Position numbers and translations under genes: made by a program. The notes under the pieces were generated by a model that saw only the letters and a program-made list of their open reading frames with translations, was not told the origin of the DNA and made no database searches. Below, piece by piece: positions 42,179-53,612 of a DNA stretch of 64,000 bases (position 1 is the stretch's first letter; every line of letters begins with the position of its first letter). The stretch comes from Scolecobasidium constrictum UM 578 (lineage: Eukaryota > Ascomycota > Dothideomycetes > Venturiales > Sympoventuriaceae). The DNA lies in the NCBI GenBank assembly GCA_000611715.1, contig AZYM01000170.1, positions 248,001-312,000 on the forward strand, in the 5' to 3' direction.

Positions 42179-42448
42179 GGTAAGAATATCACATCGTTGC
42201 ATACCTTTGTCCCTGAAGTCTGATCAAGAGTAGATTTATGCCCGTCTTTAAGTGAGAAGTTGACACGCTGCAGATTTCCAAGTACGTCCTGCTAACATGT
42301 CCACAATTCTGACTTTGCGCGCTCTGAACCTTAGGCTATATATGTTGTCTGCACGTTCGATCTCCCATCCAAATCTTCATAATCATATCTCGACTCAATC
42401 ATCGACAGAATATCTTCCAGAAACACGTTCCAGCAACACAAAATCACA

Positions 42449-43180
42449 ATGTGCTGCATACTACACCGCCTCAGGGCACGTCATGCGGAAGCATGCCAAC
42501 GAGATGCTGGGTTCCACAGGCGTCGCGAATTGAAAGCACTGCAGGAGTACAACCAGAACAACAACATGCGCAGACCATATGATCTCGAAGAAGACATGCC
42601 ACCAAGATCATGCAAACAGCGACTCTCACGGCTGGTTTCACACATCAGACGGGCTAGGAGAACAGAAGAAGTTCCCTACTCACCCCCGATGCCGAGCATG
42701 GCGTCCCTTCAAACAATATCTCAAAATGACACCGAAGGAGCAGGCAACATGATCAGTCTACCCCAAAACTCTGTTGGGGATGAACGTGTCGCTCGGCACA
42801 TCATGCTGGACGAACTCGAAGAACACTTCGCACTGCATCAAGAAGGGACACCAGAGCAGTGGGCTCTCTACAACGAACTCATCCGCATCGAAGAGTCCCT
42901 AAGCTTCTTCCACGATCATCAAACTCACGTCGTCCCGCCAGAACAGATCGAAAGGTCCCAAGAGCGGCGCAACGGCAGAGCCGCGCTGCCAAAGTTTATC
43001 AAGGCGGGTGTGGCTAAGCCGGATGAGTTTGAGCAGTACGCCGAGGAGGAATTCATGATGAGTGGAGCCATTGTGTGGAAACAGGATGTTCGAAAGGCTT
43101 CTGTTGTTTCTGTCGAGGATTACTCGTCGGATGAGTTTGAGGGCAAGGCCAAGCTGGAGGGTGCCACGGAAGCAGTATAG
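42449..43180 (+). CDS. Hypothetical protein with N-terminal Cys pair
   Basis: Single exon, 243 aa. Begins MCCILHRLRARHAEA; two Cys at residues 2-3 next to basic residues could be lipidated, which is inference. A basic stretch (CKQRLSRLVSHIRRARR) is followed by an acidic, probably helical centre (LDELEEHFALHQEGTPEQW, ELIRIEESLSFFHD) and an acidic tail (SVEDYSSDEFEGKAK). No family recognised. Codon pattern and length favour a real gene; expression evidence is needed to settle the start. Confidence 0.6.
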   Translation: MCCILHRLRARHAEACQRDAGFHRRRELKALQEYNQNNNMRRPYDLEEDMPPRSCKQRLSRLVSHIRRARRTEEVPYSPPMPSMASLQTISQNDTEGAGNMISLPQNSVGDERVARHIMLDELEEHFALHQEGTPEQWALYNELIRIEESLSFFHDHQTHVVPPEQIERSQERRNGRAALPKFIKAGVAKPDEFEQYAEEEFMMSGAIVWKQDVRKASVVSVEDYSSDEFEGKAKLEGATEAV

Positions 43181-43524
43181 GAGGGTCGGGTAACTTTGGC
43201 GCTAGTGCGGAACAGGAAGTCGGGTGGATCCCAAGGCTGGATTGCGTGGTTTTACTGTTCCTAAGTTGTGTCAGAGCTGCAGGGGTGAATTTTGCTCGTG
43301 GAGTATACAGTCGACATCCATAGCAAGCTCGCGCTTTGTATGCTTCTTTGTACCGCGCATTGTTCGTACATTGCTGACTAGCCCGTCTTGCCAGACATAA
43401 TGCAGGCAGAGGGATCGACATCAGACAGAAGTGATTGGGAAGTGACTTGGCTCGTGGCCTAGGGATTGTCTGACCTTCCAGCTGATCGGACCTAAGTCAC
43501 GGAAGGAGTCTTTCACAGGATAAG
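43181..43524. other. Intergenic, 344 bp
   Basis: Nothing recognised. Confidence 0.4.
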
Positions 43525-43989
43525 ATGGAAAGCGTATTGCGAACTTGCAATCATTTCTTTCATCTCATGATCACCACATCAATTCCACGTCAAACAATGA
43601 ACATGTATCAATCAACTCCATCATCCTCCCACTCGCAAACACGCGACGACCGCCGAGAGCGCATGGACCGCAACCGCATCATCATACTGAGCCGAGATCT
43701 GCTCAACCGGGCCGGGGTGACAAACGAGGAGGCGCGCGTGCTGCGTAGCATGAGCAAAGACGAACTTCTTTCTTCGATCATGACGATGCGCTTGGATGAG
43801 ATGGAACGCAACCAGGCGCGTGAATCGAGAATACCGACGGTGGACGAGATTGTGCGAGACCTGGAGAAGCTTGGGATTAGAGCTGAGGATGGGCATCAGG
43901 TCGAGGAAATGATCAGCAAGCGAGGCGCTGAGGACATGGAGGAGGACGACTTGTCTAGAGCTACGTCGCATAAACGTCGTCGAAGCTGA
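43525..43989 (+). CDS. Hypothetical small charged protein
   Basis: Single exon, 154 aa, or 130 aa if the ATG at 43597 (MNMYQSTPSSS) is used, which I find more natural. From about residue 40 it is strongly charged and helical (RRERMDRNRIIILSRDLL, NEEARVLRSMSKDELLSSIM, VDEIVRDLEKLGIRAEDG) and ends with KRRRS, a possible nuclear signal. No family recognised. It follows the hypothetical at 42449 on the same strand. Confidence 0.45.
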   Translation: MESVLRTCNHFFHLMITTSIPRQTMNMYQSTPSSSHSQTRDDRRERMDRNRIIILSRDLLNRAGVTNEEARVLRSMSKDELLSSIMTMRLDEMERNQARESRIPTVDEIVRDLEKLGIRAEDGHQVEEMISKRGAEDMEEDDLSRATSHKRRRS

Positions 43990-44376
43990 GTTGATGACCA
44001 CGTTTGGAGTCAAAGTTCGCGATCCATGTGGATGCAGTTATGGAGGGATCCGTTTGGAGTTAGGCGCTGGATCATTTTTCAACTAGTGCTGGCAGTCGAT
44101 GCAACGGATCATACGGGATAATAAGTGATTAGCATATCGCAGATCTGTACATGATCCTCGGCTTGCGGTACCACTACCTCCTCTACGCTTCCGAAATACT
44201 ACGCACTGCACGCCTTCCCCAAGCCATGCCGTGCGCCGTTGTCTTCAGTTTCTCAATTGCATGTTGAGCACATCAAAATATCTTGCGCTGTTTCGACGAT
44301 GTATACAAGTTCCATGTTTCAAGCCAGTGGCCTTTTATGATCGTCATCTTCCATTGTTCAGTAGCGCTAAGGACGA
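43990..44376. other. Tail-to-tail intergenic, 387 bp
   Basis: Between the 43.5-kb hypothetical and the RBR ligase. Nothing recognised. Confidence 0.4.
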
Positions 44377-45814
44377 TCAGAGTCGGTTCCGACGGCAGCC
44401 TTGACACACCTCTATATGACACCACCTGCAACGCAGAAATGTGGCCTTGAATCTCCACCCGCAGATGTCGCAGCCAGCGCCGATCCGGGTGTTCTGCATC
44501 CGCTGAAATGTCTCGGAATGCCGGCATTCGTCGTGACGCTCGTCGAGCTCTATGCGGATCTGTTGCACGCGTTCCTGCCTGACTGCAGGAGCTAGGACTT
44601 CGGCGGCTTGTGCTGCTTGCCGGTCCACAACGTTTTCGGCGGTGCGAATGAGAAAGTGTTCAGTGAATAGTTCGCAAAGGCACTGCTTCCATGTAGTGCC
44701 ACAAAGGTAGCAGAACTCATGCCGGCATCGACACCTAAAATACGTCAGCATAATGACCATTGCATCTTGTGTCGATCGTTCCCACGTCATGTGATTGCAT
44801 CCCAGATTGATCTCCACGAGAGCTCGACACCTTGTGCATCGTTTCCATCCATTCTGCTCAGCTATGGCCAGAGTTTCCTGAAGTGCTTCGTCCTGTGGAC
44901 AATCTCCATCGTGGGCGGCTTCGCGGCATATTGTGCATGTCCGGGCTCTGCACTCGACGATAGGGCAGTGTGCAAGGTCCCCATTGATGTGCTCTCTCAT
45001 GATGAAGGCCGCGCACTGCGGGTCGCTGCAATAAATGCGCTCGGCGGCTGGCGTGTCGTACTCCATCCTCTTGTTCTGATACTGTGTCATCTCGCAAATG
45101 TTAGCTTGCCGTTGTGATGAACACGAATATATGTTGACTCACTTCCTCCTCATTCAAGACTCTGGATACCAGCTCATCGGAGAAAGGGTCCCGGCAGCAT
45201 CGTGCTGGCCACTGCAGCTCATTCATTACTGCGCCTTGGATCAATTCTCGTAAGCACGTTTGGCAGTACAGGTGATCGCATCCGGCTTGAAAGACCTCCT
45301 GGATTTCTGTGCAGGCCACACATTCTCCATCGTTGCTCTTGGTCACGGTTTCCGGCTCCTGGTTAGATGCTCTGAGATCTAGAAACGCGTTCTCAGCCTC
45401 AACACGACGACCTTCGCATTCAGACCGCCTCAACACCAATTCTTCGGGTGGCTCAATTTCACAGGACACGAAATACAAGATTCGTTTGTCGCATAGATCC
45501 ACAAGCTCTGTCAGAAGAACAAGTCGAGGGCCAGGCTCCATTGCTTGATCAAGTTGGGTCTCGAGCTCCTGTTGAAGCGCCTTAGTTGCGATGTGAAGCC
45601 TCTGCTGCAAGCTTGATCTTCGCATGGCCGTTGCAATTGCGCTCGCTTCGTCTTCACTTGTCTCGTTCGTGACATCGTCAATGGCTTCCAGTTCGGCTGT
45701 GCGCGCTTTTAGCTCCTGCCATAGCTCTTCTCTCCTCTGCTTTGCTGCCAAGTATGTTGGATCGTCTGTAGTTGCCTCTATAGTTCTTGCAGGTCTACTT
45801 GATGCGAAGCCCAT
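44377..45814 (-). CDS. RBR-type (RING-IBR-RING) E3 ubiquitin ligase
   Basis: Three exons 45143..45814, 44786..45090 and 44377..44734; introns 52 and 51 nt with CTAAC/CTGAC branches; 444 aa. An N-terminal helical region (about 1-160) precedes RING1 (CVACTEIQEVFQAGCDHLYC, then CLRELI...CC), the IBR (YCSDPQCAAFI...CPIVECRARTCTIC...HDGDC) and RING2 (CTRCRALVEINLGCNHMTC, joined across the second intron to RCRHEFCYLCG). In RBR enzymes a RING2 Cys accepts ubiquitin from E2 as a thioester; here the Cys in the GCNHMTC region is the candidate. The C-terminus adds another Cys-rich motif (CDICGWRF...CRWCHIEVCQGCRR), perhaps a further zinc-binding element. Resembles fungal ariadne-like proteins of unassigned substrate. 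Confidence 0.92.
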
Positions 45815-47806
45815 GTTGTATGGCGATTGTAGTCGAGGATGAAGCTTGTACGTTATTGTCAGACCAATAGTAGGACACGAGAGGAGATATTAGTGCTTCA
45901 AGTATTATGAGCTAGTGCGCTGCCTGTGCTTGTCTTAGTCTGGGCTGTTGCCGGACAAACGCAAGATCCTGCAGCAATCGTTGAGACACAAGTGAGGTCC
46001 TTGCAAACGCGCATTGAAGTGAGAGCAAATGTCTCAGCTACCTAGGTCGAAGGTGAGACGGCGTACCAGGGAACGGCTTCAAGCGGCTCGCAATCCAGAT
46101 TTTGGGCCGAAGCATTGAGTCAATCATAGAGACGACCGTGTTAATTCGAGCTGCGTGTGTCTCGGCCTATGCAGCTCTGAGCAAAACGGTATCTTAAAAT
46201 AACATGTAAGCGAGCTTGTATAGTAGTCTGCAATCTCGTGCATCCGCTGCTCTTAGTTGGGGACAGTGGAGCAGAGTGACTTCGGTAGCACGTGAGGTAT
46301 CCCATCACACCGACAGGATGGTTTGGCACCTGCATTATCACGTCGCCCGTCATTTCGAGATGTGTTTTCTTGATCTTGTACATCGTTGAAGGAAGCTCGC
46401 ACGTAGTCAAGTCGCATGGCGAAGTGGCCCAGGTGCGTGAAAAGTGTGCAGGGAGATCTTGGAGAGAAGGCATTGAGCTTTAACACATACATTCACGTCA
46501 ACAGGAACCATGAACAAGAGTGAAAAATATGATGTCCATGCAATGTGACAAGTATGTGAGTCGGATAAAATAATGATTCCCGAACGCGTACCAACACCTC
46601 AGATCTCGTCACGACAATGACAGGGGTGCGTATATTTTGGCGTCTGATAGCTGCACACCCAGCAACCTTACCTCACACCCATCACCTGAGGTGGGCAGCA
46701 GCTGGAGGTTTTCAATACATCCTCTCCATCGAGATCATCGGGTCCCGCTTCGTTGTCTCTCATGCGTCGACCGACAAGCTCTTGACCAAGCGCTGACACT
46801 TGCTTTCCCGGTACCAGCACATTCTTCCACCAGACGTCTCTCAATCATGACACGAAGGACTTCACCCATTCACCATCACTTCGGACCACGTTTTACTGCT
46901 CTCTGCTAAGACTTTTGATGCTGGAGACCGGATGCTAGCAGTCATTTAAGTTGCTACGATATACGGGAAACTTGACGATGTGCTCAGAGATTCCAAGGTT
47001 TACAATCACATCTCTTTGCCAGACAACAACAGCGTAGAGGGTCTTGCATCTCATAGCATATTCGTTTGGGGTCGAAGAATATGGGAAAGGTATCAAAGAT
47101 GATCAGACGTGCGATAACTTACTCTATACGAGATCTAAAAACTCGATCCGAGTATGGCCTGCCTCTACGCAGCCTGGCTTGCAATGCTTCAATGGATCTG
47201 GACCTCAGCCTTTCAGCTATCGATTGATATTGACTATTGACTACCTTTCACGACGCGCTCGGATCCACATCTTACCTCTGCTCCGAGCCACGTGGCGGAT
47301 ATGTATGGCCATGACCAGCGAAAGCACGTGGTTGTAGGCTTTTCCGCTACGTGCCGTGAACCATAGATCGTGCTTCCTGGCAATTCGGCGTAGTCGCTAT
47401 ATGCCAGCCCATGTCTAAAAGACTGCAGCACCCGGAAGAGTCTGCCCAAGCCGATGGACAAATGTATACTGTGTGTAACCAGAATATGCAGGTCTTAGGG
47501 TCATTCTACGTGCGCGGTCTTCGATATGTCCGCATCTTGGTGCACCTTGAGCTACTGATCGTAGGAGCCACGTGGGAATATAAGGTTTGCTCCAGCCAAC
47601 GGGATCGCATCACGAGACTAGAAGAAGCCTTGACGATAGCCGGAAGCTCAAAATCAAAACAGTGAACACTTCGTTGAGCCAACTCTCGAAGTTCTTGCGT
47701 GGTCTCACACTCTCGAGCATACATCACTGCACACTCTAGGCAAATCGCTCGGTAACCTTCAAGCTCACACACTCGAAGGTGCTGACCTATCTGAAGCCGA
47801 TTCAGC
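45815..47806. other. Long intergenic region, about 2 kb
   Basis: Only short open frames on both strands, none with recognisable motifs. Presumed to include the RBR promoter. The longest gene-poor stretch apart from 56.2-58.8 kb. Confidence 0.4.
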
Positions 47807-48121
47807 ATGCCGTTCCCCACTTTCTCCCCGCCTCCGCCCGCATACACAGCCAGCTCTCGCTGTCCGCACTCCATTACCACCACTGCACCTGAAAGGTCGT
47901 TTCCCTCAGTGCCTCCCACGACGTCTCTCCCAACGCTTACCAGAGCATCCCTGCCAGCGCCTATCACAGAGGCCAGACACCGGTGGAATAAGTCATGGAC
48001 GTGGAGTCGCGTCCGTGATAATGTTATGGAACTCATCATCCTCCTATCGGTCCTGGCACTCATCGCTGGAGTCTGCTACGCTTTGTTCGCTGTGGGCATA
48101 CGATGGTTTCGTGGTAGGTGA
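47807..48121 (+). CDS. Possible small single-pass membrane protein
   Basis: Single exon, 104 aa. Pro/Ser/Thr-rich N-terminus (MPFPTFSPPPPAYTA) and one strong hydrophobic helix near the C-terminus (VMELIILLSVLALIAGVCYA, about 74-93) followed by IRWFRGR. Looks like a type III/tail-anchored small protein. An overlapping 185-codon frame on the opposite strand (47506-48063) competes with it; I prefer this one because of the coherent membrane segment, but either or neither may be expressed. Confidence 0.4.
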   Translation: MPFPTFSPPPPAYTASSRCPHSITTTAPERSFPSVPPTTSLPTLTRASLPAPITEARHRWNKSWTWSRVRDNVMELIILLSVLALIAGVCYALFAVGIRWFRGR

Positions 48122-48848
48122 GAAGTTATTGTTCGCATGACTTGTTGCTTAGACTACGAAGGAACTTCCTGATCCAACTCCGATACACCTGCATATGCCG
48201 GATAGCACCTGGAAAACGTATCGAGATCCACGGAATGACCCGAAGATGTGGTGCAAGTATGATGGCAAGGTCATTCTGAGTCGTGATGGGGGAATCCGAG
48301 AACATTGACAAATTGAGACGGAGTGGATATCCACAGGTGGTGGCGTAGGCCCGGGCGGTCTTGTTGGAGCAGAGAGAAATAGATAACAGGCGGCAATTGC
48401 GTCTTACTTCGGACCCGGAATGTCAAATGGTAGGGAACAGCACAATTCGAGACGCAATTCGATCCGGATAGGACAGCCAGAAGCGCTTTGATCGCTATTT
48501 CTGTTATTCGGTCTTCATACATTGTATCTGCAAAACATGCTAGGTTGATATCTAGCCCGTTGCGCATGGCACACGTCAGCCACAAGAGATGGAGCGGCAA
48601 CTTGATAGCAGACTGAAAACGTGGGCGATGATTGGAAAATTGATCCTTTGTGACCAAATACTCATGCTGTCGCGGTGGACAAAACCTGACTGCCACACAT
48701 CAGCAACATGACTTTGCAGGTTGACTCACGGGTCTCACAAAACCAGCGCTTGCACCAAAAGCGTTTTCTCTTCATCTCCCTGGTTCTTACTTCCCCGTGT
48801 ATACAACATTTCCGTATCAAGAGACACCACAGAAGGAGAGGAGACAGT
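48122..48848. other. Intergenic, about 730 bp
   Basis: Promoter and 5' UTR of the RING protein. The frame upstream of 48849 is open from an ATG at 48708, but the encoded 47 residues look non-coding. Confidence 0.45.
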
Positions 48849-51800
48849 ATGCCCACACACATCGACACAGGCGACGACCAGGAAGGCTTCCATAGCGACG
48901 AGCTCACAGCACGCTGCCCCATATGCGACTCAAACATAGGCACAGCTCGCGAAGACGGCGTGACAGAGCTCGGTATCATTCTTCCGTGCGGCCACTGCCA
49001 CGGACATGACTGCCTGCGCACCTGGCTCGAGCAGTCTTCGCAGCCCGTGAACCCGACGTGTCCGTACTGCCGGGACAGAATTCCCAGCGATATGCGCGTT
49101 CTGATCTTGATGATGCAAGCTCCGCGCTCGTGTTCGTCGGCGCGTGTGCAACCGGTGATGGGTCGGCTGGATGCTAGGGGCATGCCTGTGGGTACACAAC
49201 CCAGCAGCAGAAACACATCGATCGTCACGCAGTCAACTTCTGATGTGCGATTTGAAGTCGGTATGCGGACGACAGACGAGCTTCCCGTTTTCCTGCGGGT
49301 GTTCCCCCGGTACGAGTCGCTCTTCAGCTTGCTCCAGCGGCTTCCAGGCCGCTTGTTCGCAGTCGCGCGGGGTCTTCCGCACGAGCCATTTATATCAGAA
49401 TCCAACGATGACCGCGATATCTGGACGCTGCGTGTGCTCTACACGCAAGAAGAGCTCACTGAGATACGGAACCTCATCGTCCAAGATCTCACAGAGGACG
49501 ATCAACGACGCGAAGGTGAATATAGAATCAGGGCGTGGTTCGCTATGTTCGAAGAGCTAGCTCCGTTGTTGCCCCTGGAAGAAGCGAGTGATGAAGACGA
49601 TGCAGAAAGGGTGCCAGATGGCCCAGTACCTGCGAATGAGCAGCTGGTGGATCTCTTGTTGAGACCCACGCACAGGAGTTTGACTGCTCGTGGCGCTGCA
49701 TCCGCGGAAGATATCGCTCACATGATAGCGACACGAGAGTTCCCAGCTAGTATGATCGACCGGCTCAGGCAGCGGGTGCGAGAAGGTCGACAGCTCGTCC
49801 GCAGTTCGAATGGGATTGAGAACGATCTCTCACCAGCAGAAGCAGGTGCAAGCAGTCCAGAAGCCGTGGAATTAACGCCGCAGACACCAGCAGAGCCCTC
49901 AACCCGACTCCAACCTAGTCGAAAGGAAGCACAAGCCATGCAACGCATCATCAATGCCTTATCGCTCGATAATTTCCAGACAGCATGGATGTCCGAAGGC
50001 GTTCAGGACACCGCGTTGGAGATCCCGGACGTGATGCTCCTGCGACGCCTGTACAGCCCAGCAGAAATCAGGGAGATCGCAGAGCTCATCCTCCATAACG
50101 ACCCTTTCACACCCGAGGGCGCAGCACTAGGCATGGGCGTGCTCGTCGGAGAGGCCGTTGAGCACATCCGCCAGACACTCGTGCAGCTAGACACGGAGAT
50201 TGAGGACATTCCAGCCAGTGCAGCGCGAGCGACTGCGCAGAGGCTGAGAGATCTAGCAAGCCTCCTCACGAGACCGATGCATCGACTACTCGTGTTCAAC
50301 GGCGACTCCACCATTCACGGTCCCAGCAGCGCGGCCGGCGGTAGAGACTTCGGGCAGCAAGATCCGCTTGAGGCATTTGCAGAGCGCAATCGCATCCAGG
50401 CCACGTCGGCCCGCGCGTTCATCCGCGCAGCACACAGCGAGACGCCTGTGCCGCTCTGGGCGAGTGCGCCGGAAGTGACTGGGAGTGACATCCCACTGCC
50501 TGAACTTCGGGGAGAGTTCACCACGGGCGAGCTGGCTGAGCTGAGGAGATTGTTGCATGCCATACATGGGAGTAGACTGCTACAGCACATCGACGAGCCG
50601 GTACTTGCGCAAGACTCCTTTGAGCGGCTCAGCACGGACATTCCGGATGTGTATCGTTTCCGTCTGCAGGAGATACTGTTAAGACCGATAGCGCGCATGC
50701 GAGACGCAGAAGAGCGAGCAGTGCTCCGGCTAGCGATTAGACCCCATAATCAGCCAAATATCGAACCGACACCAAGTCGATCTAGAGACCCATTGGACCT
50801 CGCTCACATATATTATGGTACAGGTCCAGGCGGCGACCATGCGCGTCAACGACAACGAACACGGCCTGGTATACATCAAACACGTTCTGATCATGGTGCC
50901 GGTCGTGGACGTCGCCAGCGAGACGATAACGACTCTCGTCAGTCAGAGCAGAACCAGCTAATAAACCTGAATAATCTGGCTCCATCCGCAGACCCAGCAA
51001 TCGCCAGACCTCGCGTCAACGAAACCGAGGAGACGCTGAACGCCTTCCAAGCTCTTCAGATCCAGTCCGGAGCGTCGGCATCAATGAGCATGCCAAGGCT
51101 TGTCCCGGTCAATGAAGAGTATTCACGCGACCATGTCCCAGAGTCGGTACGTTCAGTGGTGGCAGCTGCCCCACGACCAGAGACCATCGAAGACACCCTG
51201 ACCCTTGCACATATATTCTACGCAGACACACCCTCAAGCGACACCGGAGACGTGAGTCCCAGCTCAACAAGCGAGCGCATCGCAGACCTGGAGGCCCAGA
51301 TCAGTCGCATAGAAGAGCGTCAACGCACGAGTAGGAATAATATGTGGAGCGATATGCTCTCGGCGTTGGAGGACGCGAGCGATAGACTGCGCGTGCGTGA
51401 GGCAGATGAGGTGCTTGACTCTCAAGCACGTTCCGCAACCACGACACCTTGGCCACAGGAGCCCATGCAAGACCTTGTCGAGGAGTTGCGCCAGCTGAGG
51501 ACGACATTGGAGGAAGTCAATGCAGCGCTTCATGCCCGTGATATACGCACGCCCGAGCTTGATGATGAGGGTGTGAGTCTGGTACCATCAACACGAACCG
51601 AAGCATCGACTCCTCCCATAGCGGCGATACATGACGCAGCGACCGATGCAGAAGAACCAGAAACCTCATCACAACCAAGCTCTTCCTCACCACGCTCACC
51701 CCTGGCAACCCTCCACACCCTCACAACCCCAACCTTCCACCACGCCCACCTTTTCGGCCATCCAAACCCTCACCACCTTCCTATCACCTCACTCTCTCCA

Positions 51801-52055
51801 GCCCTGCAATCCCAGATCTCCTTCATCATACGGCACTTCACGACCGAGGAAATCGAGTGCGTGGTCGGCTTCGTAGATCTCCTGGACTCCACCGATGGCC
51901 GTGAGAGGACGGTGCGCGAGCTGGAAGAGATGGCTGAGAACATGGATTGGACCCAGGATCTGGATCGGCGGCGTGCTGTTTTCCTGGATGTGATTGCGAG
52001 AGTGGAGCGCAGGACTGAGGTCAGGGAGACGATGGGGGTTAGAGCTAGGTTGTGA
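48849..52055 (+). CDS. Large RING-finger protein
   Basis: Single exon, 1068 aa from MPTHIDTGDDQEGF; an upstream in-frame ATG at 48708 would add 47 residues. The RING lies at about residues 22-75: CPICDSNIG...LPCGHCHGHDCLRTWL...CPYC. The spacing CGHCHGHDC differs from the usual CGHxxHxxC by having His one residue off on either side of the expected position. The rest is long, mostly helical and poorly conserved: repeated DLLLRPTHRSL / LLTRPMHRLLVF / ILLRPIARM blocks occur about every 200-230 residues, suggesting internal duplication, then a coiled coil (ERIADLEAQISRIEERQR) and another near VEELRQLRTTLEEV. Likely E3 ubiquitin ligase by RING presence; substrate unknown. Confidence 0.85.
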   Translation: MPTHIDTGDDQEGFHSDELTARCPICDSNIGTAREDGVTELGIILPCGHCHGHDCLRTWLEQSSQPVNPTCPYCRDRIPSDMRVLILMMQAPRSCSSARVQPVMGRLDARGMPVGTQPSSRNTSIVTQSTSDVRFEVGMRTTDELPVFLRVFPRYESLFSLLQRLPGRLFAVARGLPHEPFISESNDDRDIWTLRVLYTQEELTEIRNLIVQDLTEDDQRREGEYRIRAWFAMFEELAPLLPLEEASDEDDAERVPDGPVPANEQLVDLLLRPTHRSLTARGAASAEDIAHMIATREFPASMIDRLRQRVREGRQLVRSSNGIENDLSPAEAGASSPEAVELTPQTPAEPSTRLQPSRKEAQAMQRIINALSLDNFQTAWMSEGVQDTALEIPDVMLLRRLYSPAEIREIAELILHNDPFTPEGAALGMGVLVGEAVEHIRQTLVQLDTEIEDIPASAARATAQRLRDLASLLTRPMHRLLVFNGDSTIHGPSSAAGGRDFGQQDPLEAFAERNRIQATSARAFIRAAHSETPVPLWASAPEVTGSDIPLPELRGEFTTGELAELRRLLHAIHGSRLLQHIDEPVLAQDSFERLSTDIPDVYRFRLQEILLRPIARMRDAEERAVLRLAIRPHNQPNIEPTPSRSRDPLDLAHIYYGTGPGGDHARQRQRTRPGIHQTRSDHGAGRGRRQRDDNDSRQSEQNQLINLNNLAPSADPAIARPRVNETEETLNAFQALQIQSGASASMSMPRLVPVNEEYSRDHVPESVRSVVAAAPRPETIEDTLTLAHIFYADTPSSDTGDVSPSSTSERIADLEAQISRIEERQRTSRNNMWSDMLSALEDASDRLRVREADEVLDSQARSATTTPWPQEPMQDLVEELRQLRTTLEEVNAALHARDIRTPELDDEGVSLVPSTRTEASTPPIAAIHDAATDAEEPETSSQPSSSSPRSPLATLHTLTTPTFHHAHLFGHPNPHHLPITSLSPALQSQISFIIRHFTTEEIECVVGFVDLLDSTDGRERTVRELEEMAENMDWTQDLDRRRAVFLDVIARVERRTEVRETMGVRARL

Positions 52056-52281
52056 GACTGTTGTTTGGCTATGAGCGTGCGATGTAGAAATGTGTATTAG
52101 TTATTAATATGATCTTATGCGATTATGTACTTCCCGTTTCCGTGCAGCGCCATCGTTCCCTGATAGGAGTGGTATCCGCCATTGCCCATGCCTTATCCAG
52201 CAACGCCAATCAAAATGCACCACTCGCTCGCTGAAACATTCTCAGTCTAGTGTATACAACTTTCGCTCTCTTGCCAGAAGA

Positions 52282-53612
52282 TCACGAGCTCTTGATCACC
52301 TTGGGCGGCGGAATCTGCAGCTCAGTCCCAAACACCCGATCCCAGAAGCGACTTGTAACCCCAAACCCATTCTGATAATCCGCAAAGTGATGCTGCAAAT
52401 GGTACTTCTTCAACTGCTGGTAGTAACTCGGCAACCTGTATCCTCATTAGCCCTTCCCATCCACACATTTCTCTCAAAAGGTCACACTCACTTCCGATGG
52501 TGCAAAAAGTAATGCGTCAAGTCGTAGCATATGTACCCAAAGATACCTCCGCAGTACGCAGCCACAGCCGCGTGCCAGTTGTAGAAGAAGACGGTGTGCG
52601 CGAGTTTCCAGAAGGGGGCGGCGAGGACGACGAAGAGGGTCGGTGGCATGACGAGGCGGTAGCGGTCCATGGGGAGGTAGTGGTGGATGCCGTGTAGCAG
52701 GAAGTGCAGCGTGATGCAGAAGCGGTTGTCGGGCATGATACTAGAGATATTGCGTTAGTAACGTGATTTGCGTGAAGCTTGAAGGGAGGGGAGGGAATGG
52801 GAAACGTACTCATCGATGTGGAATAAGAAGCGGTGGAGCGTGTACTCTGTGATTGTCCAGAAACACACGCCAAAGATCCAGTACCCAATCGTCTGCAATC
52901 CCAACTCCGCCACCGCAAGACTCGTCCCATATATGACTGGAGGCAACCACACAAGCGGGACTACCCACCACGGTGTCAAACTCAGCGGCTCCAAGAAGTT
53001 GCCAAACAGCGGCGCACTCGCTCCTCCCCTATAATGGCGCGGTCGATGCACCTGCTCAAGGTAAAACTCCTTGCTGAAGCCACTGTTGAAGACTTGCATA
53101 AGCAGCGGCTTATTCAGGTCCAGGAATTTGTGCTGCTTGTAATCGGCCGTATAATCTGTTTCCTTGGACAGGTCGTCGGCCGAACTCATGCCCGTCGCTG
53201 CAAAGAGCGGTTTCTGTCCATTCGCGCTACCATTTGCGTGACCGTTCCCATTCGCATGTCCGTTCAATTCCTTCAGCCCATTCGCACTCGGTGGCAACGG
53301 CACAACCCCATCAGGCCGGCTACTCTCCACCGCCGTGTCAATCACGCCCTCATCTGCCACGTACCCCACAAAACACTCATCTAGTATCTCATACGCGCTC
53401 TCGCTGTGCGAATGCGAGACCTCGTCCTGCATTATGTCGCGCACATCTTGGCCGCCGTACTCGAGGATCAGGTCGCCGCCGCCCGGGTGGTCGTCGAGGA
53501 AGGAGGTGACATCGTAGACTTTGCGGCCGAGGGTGACGTAGCAGGAGGAGGCCGTGGTACGCGTGCGCACGTCGGAGAGGAGGATCGTGGGTGGTGGTGT
53601 GGCGTTGGACAT
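52282..53612 (-). CDS. SCS7: Sphingolipid fatty-acid 2-hydroxylase (cytochrome b5 fusion)
   Basis: Three exons 52810..53612, 52492..52740 and 52282..52435; introns 69 and 56 nt; 401 aa. N-terminal cytochrome b5 domain with the heme-ligand HPGG (42-45) and a second His in the SHSHSES region. A Gly/Asn/His-rich linker (about 115-135, repeats of NGHA/NGSA) joins it to the membrane hydroxylase domain. Diiron histidine boxes: YTLHRFLFH, LHFLLHGIHHYLP, YFLHHRK, and YHLQHHFADYQ in the last exon. The enzyme adds a 2-OH to the very-long-chain acyl group of ceramides in the ER. All His boxes are intact, and the intron junctions reproduce the conserved HID-xxPDNR and HHRKLPSYY sequences. Confidence 0.95.

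Noticed and set aside
47506..48063. 185-codon minus-strand open frame
   Set aside because: No recognisable domain; overlaps the candidate small membrane protein on the other strand. Kept only as an alternative in that entry.
48708..48848. N-terminal extension of the RING protein from the ATG at 48708
   Set aside because: The 47 residues look like translated 5' UTR, and the ATG at 48849 gives a natural start just before the RING.
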